NCBI GenBank assembly: GCA_964429135.1
Contig: CAYSAU010000005.1
Span: forward strand, 102,288-166,287
Source: CAZSDU01 sp964429135
GTDB lineage: Bacteria; Bacteroidota; Bacteroidia; Bacteroidales; FEN-979
Direction of reading: 5' to 3'
DNA: 64,000 nucleotides
Within the stretch, counting starts at the first letter, position 1; the number at the start of each line of letters is the position of its first letter. The notes under the pieces are model-generated. The model did not search any database. It had not been told where the DNA came from and saw nothing but the letters and a program-made list of their open reading frames with translations. The translations under genes were made by a program, and so were the position numbers. Positions 61,868 to 64,000 of this stretch are shown piece by piece.

Positions 61868-62668
61868 ATGAAAAACAAAGTCATTATAATCACAGGTGCG
61901 TCTTCCGGGATTGGGAAAGCCCTTGCTATTGAATCCTACAGACAGGGCGCCAAAGTCGTTCTTGCTGCCAGAAATATCGAAAAACTGAGCGCCATCACAA
62001 ACGAATGGGATACCCAGAAATACCTTCTGGTACAAGCAGATGTTAGAAAAGAAGACGATTGCCGGAAAATCATCCTGTCTGCATCTGAGAAATTTGGAAA
62101 TATCAACATCCTTATTAATAATGCTGGAATTTCCATGCGCGCATTATTCAACGAAGTTGATCTTGGAGTCATCCATAATTTAATGGATACCAATTTCTGG
62201 GGGACAGTATATTGTTCAAAATTTGCTTTGCCTTATCTGTTACAAACCAATGGATCTCTGGTCGGAGTTTCCTCTGTCGCAGGTTATAAAGGATTACCTG
62301 GAAGGGCAGGTTATTCAGCTTCAAAATTCGCCATGCAGGGCTTCCTCGAAGTTCTGAGAATCGAAAATATGAAAAAAGGACTCCATGTACTCATCGCTTG
62401 CCCAGGTTTTACAGCTTCCAATATCAGGCTTGTGGCTTTATCAAAAGATGGCAGCCAGCAGGGCGAAACCCCTCTGGATGAAACTAAATTAATGTCGGCA
62501 GAAACAGTCGCAAAGCATATCATCAGGGCTATCGAAAAGAGAAAAGACAGGTTAGTACTGACCAACCAGGGGAAAATAACCGTTTTACTCAATAAATTCC
62601 TTCCTAAATTGATGGACAAAATGGTTTATAACCACATGGCCAAAGAAGCCGACTCACCCTTCAAATAG
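61868..62668 (+). CDS. Short-chain dehydrogenase/reductase (SDR)
   Basis: 266 residues, classical SDR: TGASSGIGKA (NAD(P) binding), NNAGIS, and the catalytic Ser with YSASK (Tyr/Lys). It resembles the oxidoreductases related to DltE and steroid dehydrogenases, but the substrate cannot be told. It is divergent from the aminotransferase gene with about 72 bases between the starts. Confidence 0.9.
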   Translation: MKNKVIIITGASSGIGKALAIESYRQGAKVVLAARNIEKLSAITNEWDTQKYLLVQADVRKEDDCRKIILSASEKFGNINILINNAGISMRALFNEVDLGVIHNLMDTNFWGTVYCSKFALPYLLQTNGSLVGVSSVAGYKGLPGRAGYSASKFAMQGFLEVLRIENMKKGLHVLIACPGFTASNIRLVALSKDGSQQGETPLDETKLMSAETVAKHIIRAIEKRKDRLVLTNQGKITVLLNKFLPKLMDKMVYNHMAKEADSPFK

Positions 62669-62703
62669 ATAGTCAGGAAAATGTCTTAGCGTGTCCCCTT
62701 TAA

Positions 62704-63609
62704 TTACTTACTTCTGGGATGAAATTGAATAATCGCACTTCTGAGATAATCGCGGTCCAGGTGAGTATAAATTTCAGTTGTTGTAATGGATTCATGGCCA
62801 AGCATTTCCTGAACAGCTCTCAGATCTGCTCCCCCTTCAACAAGATGAGTGGCAAATGAATGCCGGAAGGTATGAGGACTGATATTCTTTTTAATTCCTG
62901 CCTTTCTGGCAAGTTCTTTGATTATCGTAAATATCATGACACGTGATAATTTCCTTCCTCTTCTGTTCAGAAATAATATGTCTTCATAACCACGTTTGAC
63001 ATCTACTAAAGGTCTTATCTTGTTGAGATAATGCAATATCTCTTCCTGGGCAACACTTCCCACAGGGACAAGCCTTTCTTTATCTCCTTTTCCTGTTATT
63101 TTAATAAAACCATCCTTGAAAAATAAATTTGATATTCTCAGATGAACCAATTCAGATACACGAAGTCCGCAGCCATAGAGTGTTTCCATCATGGCTTTAT
63201 TCCGTCCCCCTTCCATGGTACTTAAATCAATGGCTTGAATGATTCTATTTATTTCTTCCAAACTCAGGAAAACAGGTAATTTTCTTCCTATTTTTGGCGC
63301 ATCAAGTAAGTTGGTTGGATCCTGATGTACAAGGTTTTCGATTAATAAGTACTTATAAAATACTTTCAATCCGGAAATAATCCTTGCCTGTGACCTGGGA
63401 GTCAGGTTAAGTTCTGTTATCCAACGTATAAAATTTTGTAAATCAGAAAGTTTAACCTCCCCGGGAGATAAGCTTGTTCCCGTAAGACTGAGATATTGAT
63501 AAAGCTTCTCCACATCATGAACATACGATTTGACAGAATTTTCAGACAAAGACCGTTCAAGTTGAAGATAGGTTTTGAACCCCCTGATATAGGAATACCA
63601 ATCAGCCAT
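62704..63609 (-). CDS. xerD: Tyrosine recombinase XerD-like
   Basis: 301 residues. N-terminal SAM-like core-binding domain and C-terminal catalytic domain with Arg in GCGLRVSEL, Lys in TGKGDKERLVP, HTFRHSFATH, and LGHESITTTEIYTH ending in the Tyr nucleophile. Length, single copy and lack of integrase context fit XerD, which with XerC resolves chromosome dimers at dif. XerC is not in the window, so C or D is judged only from overall look. Confidence 0.9.
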   Translation of the reverse strand: MADWYSYIRGFKTYLQLERSLSENSVKSYVHDVEKLYQYLSLTGTSLSPGEVKLSDLQNFIRWITELNLTPRSQARIISGLKVFYKYLLIENLVHQDPTNLLDAPKIGRKLPVFLSLEEINRIIQAIDLSTMEGGRNKAMMETLYGCGLRVSELVHLRISNLFFKDGFIKITGKGDKERLVPVGSVAQEEILHYLNKIRPLVDVKRGYEDILFLNRRGRKLSRVMIFTIIKELARKAGIKKNISPHTFRHSFATHLVEGGADLRAVQEMLGHESITTTEIYTHLDRDYLRSAIIQFHPRSK

Positions 63610-63648
63610 CCATTGAAAAATTTAAGATAAATTATCACTAGTGTCCTG

Positions 63649-63933
63649 TTAAATTAGATTGATTTTCAACTGTATATCGTTTTGTTCTTTGAAATCTTGA
63701 TTGTTTTGGTCTGCTAATAAGACTTTTAAAGGCGTTTTATCGAGCAGGGATGCGCTTAATATTTGTAGAATTTCGTAAGTAGAAAGCGTACTTTTCATTC
63801 TGGCCTTTATGATTGCAACCAGGGAATAGGTGATGATTGCTATATAAATCTGCGTCTTTACTGCATTCGGGGAAGTTCCCCAGAATGATTTCACTTTCAG
63901 ATGCTGCTTGATCCATTTGAAAAACTTATGCAA
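63649..63933 (-). pseudogene. IS4-family transposase C-terminal remnant
   Basis: 94 residues similar to the C-terminus of an IS4-type transposase (FFKWIKQHLKVKSFWGTS, AVKTQIYIAIITYSLVAI, STYEILQILSASLLDKTP). The N-terminal and catalytic parts are absent: a stop lies in frame a few codons upstream and beyond it the sequence does not read as transposase in any frame. The sequence just after the stop (63638-63653, CTAGTGTCCTGTTAAA) is a candidate IS end. It is a broken element, not active alone. Confidence 0.75.
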
Positions 63934-63980
63934 AGCTTTTCATAATTTTTTTTATGCAAAGTATATCTTTATGCAAAGTA
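63926..63980 (+). repeat. Three short direct repeats TTATGCAAAG at the broken IS
   Basis: TTATGCAAAG occurs at 63926-63935, 63952-63961 and 63969-63978. Copies 2 and 3 share 13 bases (TTTATGCAAAGTA) with a period of 17. The first copy coincides with the break in the transposase. The array may continue past the window edge. Confidence 0.6.
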
Positions 63981-64000
63981 AGCAATCTTTTCGATTAGCA

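Noticed and set aside
63926..63980. CRISPR array
   Set aside because: Only three copies of a 10-13 base unit with unequal and very short spacing; no cas genes.

Overview
The window is chromosomal DNA from a member of the Bacteroidota, most likely a Bacteroidales/Marinilabiliales-type organism (order is inference). The reasons are: type IX secretion sorting domains of both kinds (a gliding-motility type B C-terminus near 4.9 kb and a type A C-terminus near 29.5 kb); Bacteroidota-type families (GIN/DUF2807, DUF5063, DUF4199, DUF4831); many promoters of the form TTTG - 18 to 21 nt - TAnnTTTG; few Shine-Dalgarno sequences (strong ones only before clpB and recA); and moderately AT-rich DNA. kdsA and a heptose pathway indicate a lipopolysaccharide-type envelope. 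A stand-alone CoA-acylating aldehyde dehydrogenase hints at fermentation.

Layout. 0-9 kb: recR (partial, TTG start), a MORN-like secreted protein, clpB, a T9SS type B adhesin-like protein, a geranylgeranyl-reductase-like flavoprotein, endonuclease III, recA and a TPR lipoprotein. 9-17 kb, minus strand: a histidine phosphotransfer protein, a DUF5063 protein, a POTRA/beta-barrel outer membrane protein, and a nucleotide-sugar run (UDP-glucose dehydrogenase, UDP-glucuronate decarboxylase, dTDP-4-dehydrorhamnose reductase, phosphohexomutase) with a clear promoter in front. 17-22 kb: a divergent damage-response module made of an XRE/S24 LexA-like repressor facing dinB and a DnaE-like polymerase, with a perfect palindrome between them. 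The polymerase gene carries an in-frame GC-rich palindromic insert. 22-31 kb: two STAS proteins, the aldehyde dehydrogenase, an M49-like peptidase, an SPFH protein, a patatin, a GIN-domain lipoprotein, APS kinase and a T9SS type A protein.

31-32 kb carries tRNA-Lys, threonylcarbamoyl-AMP synthase, a small inverted-repeat element and the SRP RNA. 32-42 kb is one long plus-strand run: DUF4199, GT2, a cyclic-nucleotide-binding-domain histidine kinase, a GT4 glycosyltransferase, all four enzymes of GDP-D-glycero-alpha-D-manno-heptose synthesis (gmhA, hddA, gmhB, hddC) with a nitroreductase among them, a Na+/solute symporter and DUF4831. 42-48 kb, mostly minus strand: kdsA, rarA, a small lipoprotein (plus strand), the three-gene transhydrogenase and a CDGSH iron-sulfur protein.

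48-64 kb: a C45-type NTN hydrolase; an unannotated candidate small RNA with its own promoter and terminator; a compact six-gene minus-strand glycan operon (HAD phosphatase, GATase-like protein, GT39 transferase, GH63-like and GH172 glycosidases, CAP-SPOR protein); a PflX-like radical SAM protein; a bleomycin-hydrolase-type peptidase; a class III aminotransferase; an SDR; xerD; and a truncated transposase beside short direct repeats at the window edge.

The most interesting items are the repressor/dinB/DnaE module with its operator, the in-frame palindromic element, the candidate sRNA, and the GH172-centred operon that lacks SusC/SusD. No feature is proof of a new system; each is stated with a test.
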